Position numbers and translations under genes: made by a program
Shown here: piece after piece, positions 29,678 to 37,445 of the stretch
Layout of the letters: each line of letters opens with the position of its first letter
How positions within the stretch are numbered: the first letter of the stretch is position 1
Assembly (NCBI GenBank): GCA_001898965.1
Contig: MKVW01000005.1
Coordinates: forward strand, 62,001 to 126,000
DNA: 64,000 bases
Source: Rhizobiales bacterium 62-17
GTDB lineage: Bacteria > Pseudomonadota > Alphaproteobacteria > Rhizobiales > Beijerinckiaceae
Direction of reading: 5' to 3'
The notes under the pieces: model-generated
What the model was told of the DNA's origin: nothing
What the model saw: only the letters and a program-made list of their open reading frames with translations
Database searches by the model: none

Positions 29678-29834
29678 GGGGCTGCGGAGTACGTGCGGAT
29701 ATGTATTCCCGGGGCCTTATCGATCTCTAAGGGAGCTGTTCCTGGCCTCGTCCGTGGACTTGGTCACACGGCGCCCACCTACGTTGTAGGTTCCCGGGAT
29801 CGATGATCTCACGGCTCAGGCGGCTCCGCGCTTC
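29678..29834 (+). ncRNA. ssrS: 6S RNA candidate
   Basis: 6S RNA binds the vegetative RNA polymerase holoenzyme by mimicking an open promoter. The segment folds into the expected long rod: outer stem GCGGAG/CTCCGC (29684-29689 with 29824-29829), GGGCC/GGCTC (29712-29716 with 29813-29817), and an 11-bp helix 29717-29727 with 29796-29806. A central bubble follows, whose 3' strand holds a small hairpin ACCTAC-GTT-GTAGGT (29777-29791), and a terminal stem-loop with CCGTG/CACGG (29752-29756 with 29767-29771). It is directly upstream of the 5-formyl-THF cyclo-ligase gene, the classic ssrS neighbour. The ends are estimates. Covariance-model scoring was not possible. Confidence 0.65.
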
Positions 29835-29992
29835 TTCCTTCCGCCTCTTTCTCCCAGAAATTCGCTCGCAAATCCTCTTGCGGCTGATCTGATTGGGCCT
29901 TTGGCCCCCTCTTGATCCAGCTTTCCGGCCCTTTCCTGTTGTCAGGGGCGGCCGGGCGGCCTAGGGATTCATGATCCCGCAGGCGCAGAAGA

Positions 29993-30592
29993 ATGTCTGG
30001 ACTCGAAACCGCTCCCCTCAGCAAAGCCGAATTGCGGCGCGAAGCCCTGGCCCGCCGCGCCGCCATCCCGGCGGACGTCCGCCAGGCCTTCGCCGAACGT
30101 CTGGCGATCGAAGGGGTGGCCATCGCCCGACGGGCCATGGCGCGGACCGTTTCCCTGTTCTGGCCGATCGGCGATGAAGCCGATCCACGTCTGCTGCTGC
30201 AGGCGCTGAGCTATCATGAATTCGTCACCGCCTTGCCGGTGACCGTGGGGCGGGGGCATCCGCTCGTCTTTCGCCGCTGGGCCTGGGGCCAGCCGATGGT
30301 CGAAGGCCAGATGCGCATTCCCGAACCGTCGCCGCGGTTGCCGGACGTGCAGCCGGATCTGTTGTTCGTGCCGCTCGCCGTGTTCGATCGGCGCGGTTTC
30401 CGCATCGGCTATGGTGCCGGCCACTATGACCTGACCCTGGAGCGCTTGCGCGCCAGCCGGTCGGTGCCCGCCATCGGCATTGCTTATGACTGTCAGGAGG
30501 TCGCGCGCGTTCCGGAGGAGGCGCACGACCAGCCGCTCGATCTGATCATCACCGAGCGGGACGTGATCGATTGTTCGTTGGCTTGGACATAA
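29993..30592 (+). CDS. 5-formyltetrahydrofolate cyclo-ligase
   Basis: This enzyme uses ATP to turn 5-formyl-THF back into 5,10-methenyl-THF in one-carbon metabolism; in E. coli the homologue (YgfA) is implicated in persister formation. The 199-residue protein shows the N-terminal SKAELRREALARR, the central FWPIGDEADPRLL and the signature GYGAGHYDLTLERL with the ATP-binding Gly and Tyr. It is downstream of the probable 6S RNA gene, a linkage seen in many proteobacteria, and upstream of the YmdB-type gene by 49 bases. Confidence 0.93.
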   Translation: MSGLETAPLSKAELRREALARRAAIPADVRQAFAERLAIEGVAIARRAMARTVSLFWPIGDEADPRLLLQALSYHEFVTALPVTVGRGHPLVFRRWAWGQPMVEGQMRIPEPSPRLPDVQPDLLFVPLAVFDRRGFRIGYGAGHYDLTLERLRASRSVPAIGIAYDCQEVARVPEEAHDQPLDLIITERDVIDCSLAWT

Positions 30593-30603
30593 GTTTTGGG
30601 CGT

Positions 30604-30623
30604 AAAATTTGGGCCCAAATTTT
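30604..30623. repeat. Perfect 20-bp palindrome
   Basis: AAAATTTGGG/CCCAAATTTT is perfectly symmetric with no loop, in the 49-base gap between the cyclo-ligase and YmdB-type genes. The flanks repeat TTTTGGG on either side. The lack of a loop and T-run argues for a protein site or repeat element rather than a terminator. Confidence 0.8.
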
Positions 30624-30641
30624 GGGATTGAAGGAAGTTTC

Positions 30642-31457
30642 ATGCGTCTGCTTTTCATCGGTGACATTGTAGGACGCACGGGGCGCTCGGCGCTTGTGAA
30701 CGCGCTGCCGGATTTGCGAAAGCGCTGGAATCTCGATTTCGTCGTGGTGAACGGCGAGAATGCCGCCGGCGGTTTCGGCATCACCGAATCGATCTGCGAC
30801 GAGTTTCTGGCCGCCGGCGCCGATTGTGTGACGTTGGGCAATCATGCCTGGGATCAGCGCGAAGCCCTGGTCTTCATCGAGCGGCAGCCGCGCTTGATCC
30901 GCCCGGCCAATTATCCCATGGGCACGCCGGGGCGCGGCGCCAATGTCTTCGAAGCCAAGAACGGCGCGCGCGTGCTGGTGATGAATGTCATGGGCCGCAT
31001 TTTCATGGATCCGCTCGACGATCCTTTCGCCGCCGTCGAGCGGGAACTCGAAGCCTGTCCGATGGGGCAGATGTGCGATGCGGTGATCGTCGACGTGCAT
31101 GCGGAAACGACCAGCGAGAAATATGCCATGGGTCATTTCTGCGATGGCCGCGCCACGTTGGTGATCGGCACCCACACCCATGCGCCGACCGCCGATGCGC
31201 AAATTCTGCCGGGTGGTACCGCCTATCAGAGCGATGCTGGCATGACCGGCGATTACGACAGCGTCATCGGCATGAACAAAACCGAGCCGTTGCAGCGCTT
31301 CACTCGGCGCATTTCGTCGGGCCGGTTCGAACCGGCCGAGGGCGCGGCGACCTTGTGTGGCATCGCGGTCGAAGCCGACGCGACGGGCCGCGCCGTCAAA
31401 GTGGCGCCGGTGCGTCTGGGCGGCCGCTTGGCCGAGGCCGTGCCGTCGTTTTGGTAG
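30642..31457 (+). CDS. YmdB-type (TIGR00282) metallophosphoesterase
   Basis: The 271-residue protein has the binuclear metal centre of the YmdB/DR1281 family: GDIVGRTGR, VVNGENAAGGFGIT, GNHAWDQ, DVHAETTSEK and GTHTHAPTADAQ. B. subtilis YmdB hydrolyses 2',3'-cyclic nucleotides and affects biofilm and motility decisions; the role in alphaproteobacteria is not fixed. The start is the ATG at 30642, preceded by GAAGGAAG. It follows 5-formyl-THF cyclo-ligase and is probably co-transcribed with it. Confidence 0.93.
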   Translation: MRLLFIGDIVGRTGRSALVNALPDLRKRWNLDFVVVNGENAAGGFGITESICDEFLAAGADCVTLGNHAWDQREALVFIERQPRLIRPANYPMGTPGRGANVFEAKNGARVLVMNVMGRIFMDPLDDPFAAVERELEACPMGQMCDAVIVDVHAETTSEKYAMGHFCDGRATLVIGTHTHAPTADAQILPGGTAYQSDAGMTGDYDSVIGMNKTEPLQRFTRRISSGRFEPAEGAATLCGIAVEADATGRAVKVAPVRLGGRLAEAVPSFW

Positions 31458-31523
31458 GCTGGATAAGAGCCATGCGTAAGGGGCGGTTGCCCCGCGCCGT
31501 CGCTGTGCCTTAGGAAGCAGGCT

Positions 31524-31580
31524 AGAGCGTTTTCGAGCGAAGTGGATGCCGGTTCGCGTGAAGAAAACGCGTTAAAACAA
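31524..31580. repeat. Nested-hairpin intergenic repeat, copy B
   Basis: Outer arms GCGTTTTC (31527-31534) and GAAAACGC (31563-31570) enclose inner arms GCGAA (31537-31541) and TTCGC (31553-31557). Its reverse complement aligns with 43491-43533 (TTCTT-ACGCGAACCGG...TTCGCTCGA core). From memory, elements of this kind are widespread between genes of Rhizobiales. Confidence 0.75.
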
Positions 31581-31638
31581 GAGCCTGAAGTCTTCACCGT
31601 TCCAATGAAGCGGTGAAAGACTCTGGGGAGGCGCATGC

Positions 31639-32622
31639 ATGTTGGGGGTTTTTCTGGCGCTGCTGTCGGCAGCGACCTTTGCATTCAATAATGCGGCCGC
31701 GCGGCGCGGTGTTCTATCCGGCAGCGTTCTGCAGGCCATGGCGGTCTCGGTGCCGTTCGGCGTGCCCTTCTTTCTGATCTGCCTGCCGATCTTTGGGTCT
31801 TTCGACGATCTGTGGAGCTTTTCCTGGCTGGACGCGACCTGGCTGGCCCTGGCGGGGATCATCCATTTCGTGGTCGGGCGCTATGCCAACTACCGCTCTC
31901 AGAAGGCGATTGGCGCCAATCTCTCCGGGCCGATCCAGGACACCAACATTCTCGTGGCCCTGGCCCTGGCCGTTTGGTTTCTCGGCGAAATCCTGACAGG
32001 CCCGATGATCATTGGCATCGTGTTGGTGGTGCTGGGGCCGATGCTGGCCTTCGAGCGGCCGAAGCCCGTGGCCACTCCGTCACCGCGCGCTGTGACGTTC
32101 AAACCGGCCTATGGCGAGGGATTTTTCTATTCAGCCGTTTCGGCGATCGCCTATGGGGTGAGCCCGATCCTGGTGCGCTTCAGCCTCGAGAGTGGCGGGC
32201 TCACCTTGGGGCGCGCCGTTGCCGCCGGGCTGATCTCCTATGTCGCCGCCACGGTGGTGGTGATGGCTGCTTTCGTCAATCCGGGTGCCTGGCGCGATCT
32301 GCGGTCGATGCGTGCCACGGATTTCGGTTGGTTTACCGTGGCCAGTGTCTTTGTCGGTATCGCGCAGATGACCCGCTATATGGCGCTGGCCTTGGCGCCG
32401 GTCTCCATCGTCGCGCCGATGATGAGGCTGATCTCGATTTTCCGTTATTATTTCTCCTGGATTCTCAATCGCGATTACGAGTCCTTTTCCAGGGGTGTGT
32501 TCGTCGGTACGGTCGTGTCGCTGATCGGCGCGGTGATTTTGGCCATTCGCATGGATATCTGGGTCTCCATCCTGCCGGAATCCGACTGGCTGACCCATTT
32601 CACCGGCTGGCGTTGGCCCTGA
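31639..32622 (+). CDS. DMT-family (EamA-type) permease
   Basis: The 327-residue protein is an inner-membrane transporter of the drug/metabolite superfamily, with two repeated EamA-like halves of several hydrophobic helices each, separated by a hydrophilic linker (about residues 142-160). The first half opens GVFLALLSAATFAFNNAAARRGV; the second has FFYSAVSAIAYGVSPILVRFSL. GGGGAGG lies before the ATG. The substrate is unknown: family members export amino acids, purines or drugs. The gene stands alone between a repeat element and the YebC gene. Confidence 0.88.
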   Translation: MLGVFLALLSAATFAFNNAAARRGVLSGSVLQAMAVSVPFGVPFFLICLPIFGSFDDLWSFSWLDATWLALAGIIHFVVGRYANYRSQKAIGANLSGPIQDTNILVALALAVWFLGEILTGPMIIGIVLVVLGPMLAFERPKPVATPSPRAVTFKPAYGEGFFYSAVSAIAYGVSPILVRFSLESGGLTLGRAVAAGLISYVAATVVVMAAFVNPGAWRDLRSMRATDFGWFTVASVFVGIAQMTRYMALALAPVSIVAPMMRLISIFRYYFSWILNRDYESFSRGVFVGTVVSLIGAVILAIRMDIWVSILPESDWLTHFTGWRWP

Positions 32623-32753
32623 GAGGAGCTTGATCTGGCCTGAAAATGCGCCGGCTTCCTTTGCAACAGCCCGATGACGGCGTATAACGCCGCCGATTTT
32701 TTCCGGGGCGTGCCCGCACCTTTGCTGCGCCGCCCCCGCCCGTGGGGACCCTT

Positions 32754-33500
32754 ATGGCAGGCCATAGTCAGTTCAAGAATATCATGCACAAGAAGGGCAA
32801 GCAGGATGCGATCCGCTCCAAGCTCTTCTCCAAACTGGCGCGCGAAATCACCGTCGCCGCCAAGATGGGCATGCCCGACCCGAACATGAATCCGCGTCTG
32901 CGGCTCGCCGTTCAGGCGGCGCGCGCCGAAAACATGCCGAAGGACAATATCGAGCGCGCCATCAAGAAGGCGGCCGGCGGCGACAGTGAGAACTATGATG
33001 AAGTGCGTTACGAGGGCTATGCGCCCGGCGGCGTCGCGGTCATCATCGAAGCCCTGACCGACAATCGCAACCGCACCGCCGGCGAAGTGCGTTCCTATTT
33101 CACCAAGGCCGGTGGCGCGCTGGCGGAGACCGGCGCCGTGTCCTTCATGTTCGACCGGGTCGGCGAAATCGAATTCGAAACCAAAGTCGCCTCCGAGGAT
33201 GCGGTGATGGAAGCCGCCATCGAAGCGGGCGCCGATGATGCCGTCACGTCGGAAGATGGCCATCTGATCACCACGACGATGGAAGCGTTCGCCGAAGTTG
33301 CCAAGGCGCTGGAATCCAAGTTCGGCGAACCGCGCCGTTCGAAACTGGTGTGGCGGCCGCAGAACTCGATCGCGGTCGACGACGAAGCCGGCGAGAAGAT
33401 TCTGAAGCTGATCAATGCGCTCGAAGACAACGATGACGTGCAGAACGTTTTCGCCAATTTCGAAGTGTCGGACACGCTCGTCGCCAAAATGGGCGGCTGA
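32754..33500 (+). CDS. yebC: YebC/PmpR-family protein
   Basis: The 248-residue protein opens [19 protein letters not shown], the invariant N-terminus of the YebC family, and continues with [13 protein letters not shown] and the acidic [17 protein letters not shown] domain. Some members were described as DNA-binding regulators; more recent work links YebC proteins to translation of difficult peptide stretches. The ATG at 32754 is four codons inside a longer frame and starts the conserved N-terminus. In many bacteria yebC lies beside ruvC; it does not here. A strong terminator follows at 33579-33621. Confidence 0.95.
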   Translation: MAGHSQFKNIMHKKGKQDAIRSKLFSKLAREITVAAKMGMPDPNMNPRLRLAVQAARAENMPKDNIERAIKKAAGGDSENYDEVRYEGYAPGGVAVIIEALTDNRNRTAGEVRSYFTKAGGALAETGAVSFMFDRVGEIEFETKVASEDAVMEAAIEAGADDAVTSEDGHLITTTMEAFAEVAKALESKFGEPRRSKLVWRPQNSIAVDDEAGEKILKLINALEDNDDVQNVFANFEVSDTLVAKMGG

Positions 33501-33578
33501 TCGGCCGTTGCCTGGGAAGACCAGGCGCGGTTCCTGACAGCTCTTTGTCGCAATCCAGGCGATGGTCACTACATCTCC

Positions 33579-33621
33579 GCATGACCCGGAGCGTCCGGCG
33601 CTTCGGGTTATGCCGTTTTTT
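33579..33621 (+). terminator. Strong intrinsic terminator between yebC and the ABC exporter
   Basis: A 15-bp stem including two G-T pairs (33579-33593 with 33599-33613, 5-base loop TCCGG) is followed by CG and six T residues (33616-33621). It is 79 bases after the yebC stop and only about 11 bases before the predicted start of the next gene. The GAGGA ribosome-binding site of that gene (33622-33626) begins immediately after the T-run. Confidence 0.9.
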
Positions 33622-33632
33622 GAGGATGTGCC

Positions 33633-35513
33633 GTGCCGCCGCCCCTTGTCCGTGCCAGTCGAGCCAACCGCGCCGAACGCCTGTCGCAGGCCGGCCTGAG
33701 CCTCGAAACCTGGAAACATCTGCCCCGTCTCGTCGGCACGCTCTGGGCGGTCAGCCCCGGCCTGCTGTCGACGATCATCGGGCTGCGTCTGTTGCGGGCG
33801 CTGCAAGTGCCGGCCATGCTCTATGTCGGCAAGCTCATCATCGATGAAGTGGTGTTGCAGGCGCATCAGCCGGCACCCGGGCCGACGTTTCAGGACTGGT
33901 GGGTGTCGGGCCGGCTGACCTTGCTGTTCACGTGGCTAGCGATTGAACTGGCGCTGACCGCTGCCGGCAATGTCATGGGCCGGCTCACCACTTTGGCTGA
34001 AAATCTGATCGCCGAGCGCCATAGCAATCTGATGGCCGGCCGTTTGATCGAGCACGTCGCGCGGCTCGATCTCAAGGACATCGAAGACAGCGAGTTCCAG
34101 GACAAGCTGCAGCGGGCCAGGGCGCAGACCTTCATCGGCAATGGTCTGCTCGGCATGATGCTCAATCAGGTGCAGGACACGGTGACGGTGGTGGCTTTGG
34201 TCATCGGCCTCATCGTGTTCGTGCCGGTGCTGGTCTTTCTGCTGCTCCTGGCGCTCATTCCCTCTACGGTGAGCGAAGCCTATTTCAACGGCCAGCGCTA
34301 CGGTCTCAACACGCAGATCACGCCGGAGCGGCGCCGCATCGAATATCTGCGTTGGATCGGCTCCAATGCGGAAGCCGCCAAGGAAGTGAAGCTGTTCGGC
34401 CTCGGCCCCTATCTGGTCGAGAGTTTCACCAAACTGGCCTCGCTCATTCAGTCCTCCAACCGGGATCTGGCGATCCGCCGCACGGTCTGGGGCAGCGTGC
34501 TCGGCCTGATCAGTTCGCTGTCCTATTACGCCGCCTATGCCTATGTCGCCTGGCGTGCCGTCAACGGCACCATCAGCATCGGCGACCTGACATTTCTGTC
34601 GGGTTCGCTGTTGCGGTTGAACGGTCTGTTCGAACGCCTCACCACGGGATTGACGCAGATCGCCGCGCAGACGGCCTATCTCGACGATCTGTTCTCCTTC
34701 TTCGACACCGAGCCGACGCTCGCCAGCCCCGCCGTGCCAAAACCGTTTCCGGCGCCGATCCGTCATGGCATCGCTTTCGAAAATGTCGGCTTCCGTTATC
34801 CGGGTAAGGAGAGCTGGGCGGTACGCGATCTCAGTTTCACGCTGAAGGCCGGCGAAACCCTGGCGCTCGTTGGCGAGAATGGCGCCGGCAAGACGACGAT
34901 CGTCAAATTGCTGACCCGGCTTTACGATCCCAATGAAGGCCGCATCACCATCGACGGCATCGATCTCAAGGATTTCAACGTCGATGACCTGCGCGCCCAT
35001 GTCGGCGCCATCTTCCAGGATTTCATGCGCTTCAATTTCACCGCCGGCCAGAATATCGGCGTCGGCCTTGTCGAGGAGATCGACAATGAAGCGCGCGTCG
35101 CGGCGGCGGCCAAGGACAGTCTGGCCGATCAGGTGATCGCCCGCATGCCGGAAGGCTATGGGCAGATGCTGGGGCGCGGTTTTGCCTTCGGCTTCGATCT
35201 CTCAGGCGGCGAATGGCAGAAGCTCGCCATTGCGCGGGCTTATTTCCGCGATGCGGAAGTGTTGATCCTCGACGAGCCGACGGCGGCGCTCGATGCGCGC
35301 GCGGAAGCCGGTGTCTTCGATCGCTTTCGCAATCTCAGCGCCGCGAAATCGACCCTGTTGATCTCGCATCGTTTCACCACGGTGCGGATGGCCGACCGCA
35401 TTCTCGTTCTGGAGAATGGCGGCATTATCGAGAGCGGCAATCATGCCGAGCTGATCGCGCTGGGCGGGCGCTATGCGGAACTGTTCGAATTGCAGGCGGA
35501 AGGCTATCGCTGA
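33633..35513 (+). CDS. ABC transporter, fused permease and ATP-binding protein (exporter type)
   Basis: This 626-residue half-transporter has an N-terminal six-helix membrane domain (about residues 30-340) and a C-terminal nucleotide-binding domain. The latter has Walker A GENGAGKTTIVKLL, signature LSGGEWQKLAIARAYF, Walker B VLILDEPTAALD and the H-loop SHRF. It is likely a homodimeric exporter of lipid, peptide or drug. The start is a GTG at 33633 with GAGGA a few bases upstream, just beyond a terminator. The signature has Glu in place of the usual Gln or Arg (LSGGEW). No accessory export protein is adjacent. Confidence 0.92.
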   Translation: MPPPLVRASRANRAERLSQAGLSLETWKHLPRLVGTLWAVSPGLLSTIIGLRLLRALQVPAMLYVGKLIIDEVVLQAHQPAPGPTFQDWWVSGRLTLLFTWLAIELALTAAGNVMGRLTTLAENLIAERHSNLMAGRLIEHVARLDLKDIEDSEFQDKLQRARAQTFIGNGLLGMMLNQVQDTVTVVALVIGLIVFVPVLVFLLLLALIPSTVSEAYFNGQRYGLNTQITPERRRIEYLRWIGSNAEAAKEVKLFGLGPYLVESFTKLASLIQSSNRDLAIRRTVWGSVLGLISSLSYYAAYAYVAWRAVNGTISIGDLTFLSGSLLRLNGLFERLTTGLTQIAAQTAYLDDLFSFFDTEPTLASPAVPKPFPAPIRHGIAFENVGFRYPGKESWAVRDLSFTLKAGETLALVGENGAGKTTIVKLLTRLYDPNEGRITIDGIDLKDFNVDDLRAHVGAIFQDFMRFNFTAGQNIGVGLVEEIDNEARVAAAAKDSLADQVIARMPEGYGQMLGRGFAFGFDLSGGEWQKLAIARAYFRDAEVLILDEPTAALDARAEAGVFDRFRNLSAAKSTLLISHRFTTVRMADRILVLENGGIIESGNHAELIALGGRYAELFELQAEGYR

Positions 35514-35527
35514 CGTGTTTGGCCTGG

Positions 35528-35668
35528 GTGTCATCCCGGACACGCGCAGCGTGATCCGGGAACCAGGAGTGCGTGGTAGAGTGTTGCCTTCTTCGATCGG
35601 TTGACAGGCATTGTGCCGTTTGCCCCTGGTTCCCGGATCGCCTGCGCAGCAGGCGTCGGGGATGACAC
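35528..35668. repeat. Intergenic inverted-repeat element, GTCATCCCGGA family, copy 1
   Basis: Perfect 10-bp terminal arms GTGTCATCCC (35528-35537) and GGGATGACAC (35659-35668) enclose two hairpins (CCCGGA...TCCGGG on the left, CCTGCGCAGCAGG on the right). It occupies most of the gap between the ABC exporter and the DUF4336 gene. A second full copy is at 49506-49658. Confidence 0.8.
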
Positions 35669-35773
35669 GAAGGTGGCGGCGGATGTGGGCAACGTGTCAC
35701 ATTTGATTGCCAGTGATCGTGAACCGCGATGTCACGCATTTCATCTGTCATCCTCATCGACTATCCTCAACGC

Positions 35774-36466
35774 ATGCTGAACGAATTTGGCCCGAATATC
35801 TGGATCGCCGATGGCACCGACGTGGTTGCGGCGATGGGGTTTCGTTATCCGACGCGCATGGCCGTCATCAGATTGGCGAATGGCGATCTCTTCATCTGGT
35901 CGCCGACGGCTTTGACGGCCACTCTCTGCGCGGCGGTGGATCGGCTGGGGCCGGTTCGGCATCTGGTCGCGCCCAATTCATTGCACCATGTCTTCCTGCC
36001 CGATTGGAAGCTCGCCTATCCCGAGGCGCTCGTTTATGCGGCGCCGGGATTGCGCCAGAAGCGCAAGGATATCGTCTTCGATCGCGATCTCAGCGAAACG
36101 CCCGAAGCCAGTTGGGCCGGCGAGATCGATCAGGCTGTTATGAACGGCAATGCCATCACGACCGAGGTGGTGTTTTTCCATCTCCCGAGCGGCACGGTGC
36201 TGTTCACCGATCTGCTGCAACGGTTTCCCGCCGATTGGTTCACCGGCTGGCGCGGTATCGTGGCGAAGTTGGATTTGATGGTGGCGCCGGAACCGACCGT
36301 GCCACGCAAATTCCGCGTCGCCTTCACGCAGCGCAAAGCGGCGCGCCCCGCGCTGAGCCGCGTCCTGTCCTGGCCGGCGGAAAAAGTGGTGATGGCGCAT
36401 GGCACGCCCGTCATCGCAGACGGGCAGGCTTTTTTGCGTCGGGCATTTGCCTGGCTGAGCGGATAG
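35774..36466 (+). CDS. DUF4336 protein (metallo-beta-lactamase-like fold)
   Basis: The 230-residue protein matches DUF4336: GPNIWIADG, FIWSPTALTATLCAAVDRLGPVRHLVAPN, HHVFLPDWKLAYPEALVYA and VMAHGTPV. The fold is related to the metallo-beta-lactamase family but the standard HxHxDH motif is absent, so metal binding is uncertain. I chose the ATG at 35774, where the conserved domain starts; an ATG 15 codons upstream is possible. The role is unknown. It is isolated, convergent with zapA. Confidence 0.8.
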   Translation: MLNEFGPNIWIADGTDVVAAMGFRYPTRMAVIRLANGDLFIWSPTALTATLCAAVDRLGPVRHLVAPNSLHHVFLPDWKLAYPEALVYAAPGLRQKRKDIVFDRDLSETPEASWAGEIDQAVMNGNAITTEVVFFHLPSGTVLFTDLLQRFPADWFTGWRGIVAKLDLMVAPEPTVPRKFRVAFTQRKAARPALSRVLSWPAEKVVMAHGTPVIADGQAFLRRAFAWLSG

Positions 36467-36497
36467 CTGTTGCGACGGGCTTCTACGACGACGGCTT

Positions 36498-36872
36498 TTA
36501 TGAGGAGGGCTTGCCGGCGTTGTTCATCACCTGCGCCAATCGTTCGATGCGCGCGGCGATGTTCTCCAGCCGGTCGGCGGCGCTCTCGGCGGCCGACGCA
36601 TTGGCGTCCTGCGCTTCTTCCTGCGCCTTGTTGAGGTCGTCGATCTCGCCGTTGAGGCGCGTCACCTTGCGCGTGCTTTCCGACAATTCGTCGGCGATGG
36701 AAATCGCCGCCATCACGGTCAGGCGCTGGTCGCCGATCTCGCCGAAAGAGGAGCGCAATTCGCCGATGCGATCATCGACCAGCCGCGCCAGGCTTTCGAG
36801 ATGTTCTTCCTCGCCGTCGGCGCAGGCCATGCGGTAGGGACGTCCACCCACGGTCACGGTGATCTGCGCCAT
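36498..36872 (-). CDS. zapA: Cell-division protein ZapA
   Basis: ZapA crosslinks FtsZ filaments in the division ring. The 124-residue protein has the N-terminal beta-strand domain (QITVTVGGRPYRMAC) and the long C-terminal coiled coil (about residues 60-120, SESTRKVTRLNGEIDDLNKAQEEAQD). It follows the DUF4164 gene after two bases and is probably co-transcribed. In many proteobacteria zapA neighbours 6S RNA and the cyclo-ligase gene; here those lie about 6 kb away on the other side of an ABC exporter. Confidence 0.95.
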   Translation of the reverse strand: MAQITVTVGGRPYRMACADGEEEHLESLARLVDDRIGELRSSFGEIGDQRLTVMAAISIADELSESTRKVTRLNGEIDDLNKAQEEAQDANASAAESAADRLENIAARIERLAQVMNNAGKPSS

Positions 36873-36874
36873 GG

Positions 36875-37180
36875 CTAGTTGCTCCCTTCACTGGGACCGC
36901 CGGGGTGCGTTTCGCCGACGATGGCGCGCAAGGCGTCGCTCGCCTGTTCCAGACGCTCGCGCACCTCGCTGTTGGCGAGCGACAGGGTGCGGGCGCGTGC
37001 CAGGGCGCCGTCGAGCTCCGCCGCGAGGCGGGCCCGGTCGTCCTGCATCACCATCAATTCTTCCTCGAGATTGCCGCGCGTGCCTTCGGCAGCAATCCGG
37101 CGTTCGCCGGCAGCTTCCAGGTGGGACAGGGCGGCTTCGAGGCGCTTCATGGCGGCGTCTAGGCGGGGCGGCAAGGTCAT
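36875..37180 (-). CDS. DUF4164 coiled-coil protein
   Basis: The 101-residue, almost entirely helical protein is rich in Glu, Leu, Ala and Arg (ALSHLEAAGERRIAAEG, LEEELMVMQDDRARLAAEL), as in DUF4164, a small family of alphaproteobacterial proteins encoded beside ZapA. The start is the ATG at 37178-37180; a longer reading adds low-similarity residues. Its position next to zapA and its coiled coil suggest a division-linked scaffold, which is inference from context. Confidence 0.85.
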   Translation of the reverse strand: MTLPPRLDAAMKRLEAALSHLEAAGERRIAAEGTRGNLEEELMVMQDDRARLAAELDGALARARTLSLANSEVRERLEQASDALRAIVGETHPGGPSEGSN

Positions 37181-37331
37181 GACAGACTCGCAGCACGGCA
37201 CGGCTGGATGCGCATGACCCATTTGTGACCGTTCGGGCCTGAGCGTCAACGTAAACGGCGATTTTGCCCACAGGACAATCAGTTTCCTTCGGATTTTCAG
37301 GCATTTTCTGAGCAAAATAGGTGCCCTGCCT

Positions 37332-37359
37332 TTGACACGCCTTATCGAGGTGCTATCAG
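37332..37359 (+). promoter_or_regulatory. Candidate promoter of the tkt-gap-pgk-fba block
   Basis: A perfect -35 hexamer TTGACA (37332-37337), a 16-base spacer and TATCAG (37354-37359) lie 87 bases before the tkt ATG, in the divergent region shared with DUF4164-zapA. Confidence 0.45.
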
Positions 37360-37445
37360 GGGCGCAATTTTCGTCAGCCACAAAACTCCGTCGTCAGGGG
37401 TGCGCCGTTGGCGCCCGCTCGCGGCCATTGCACGGATCAATCCCC

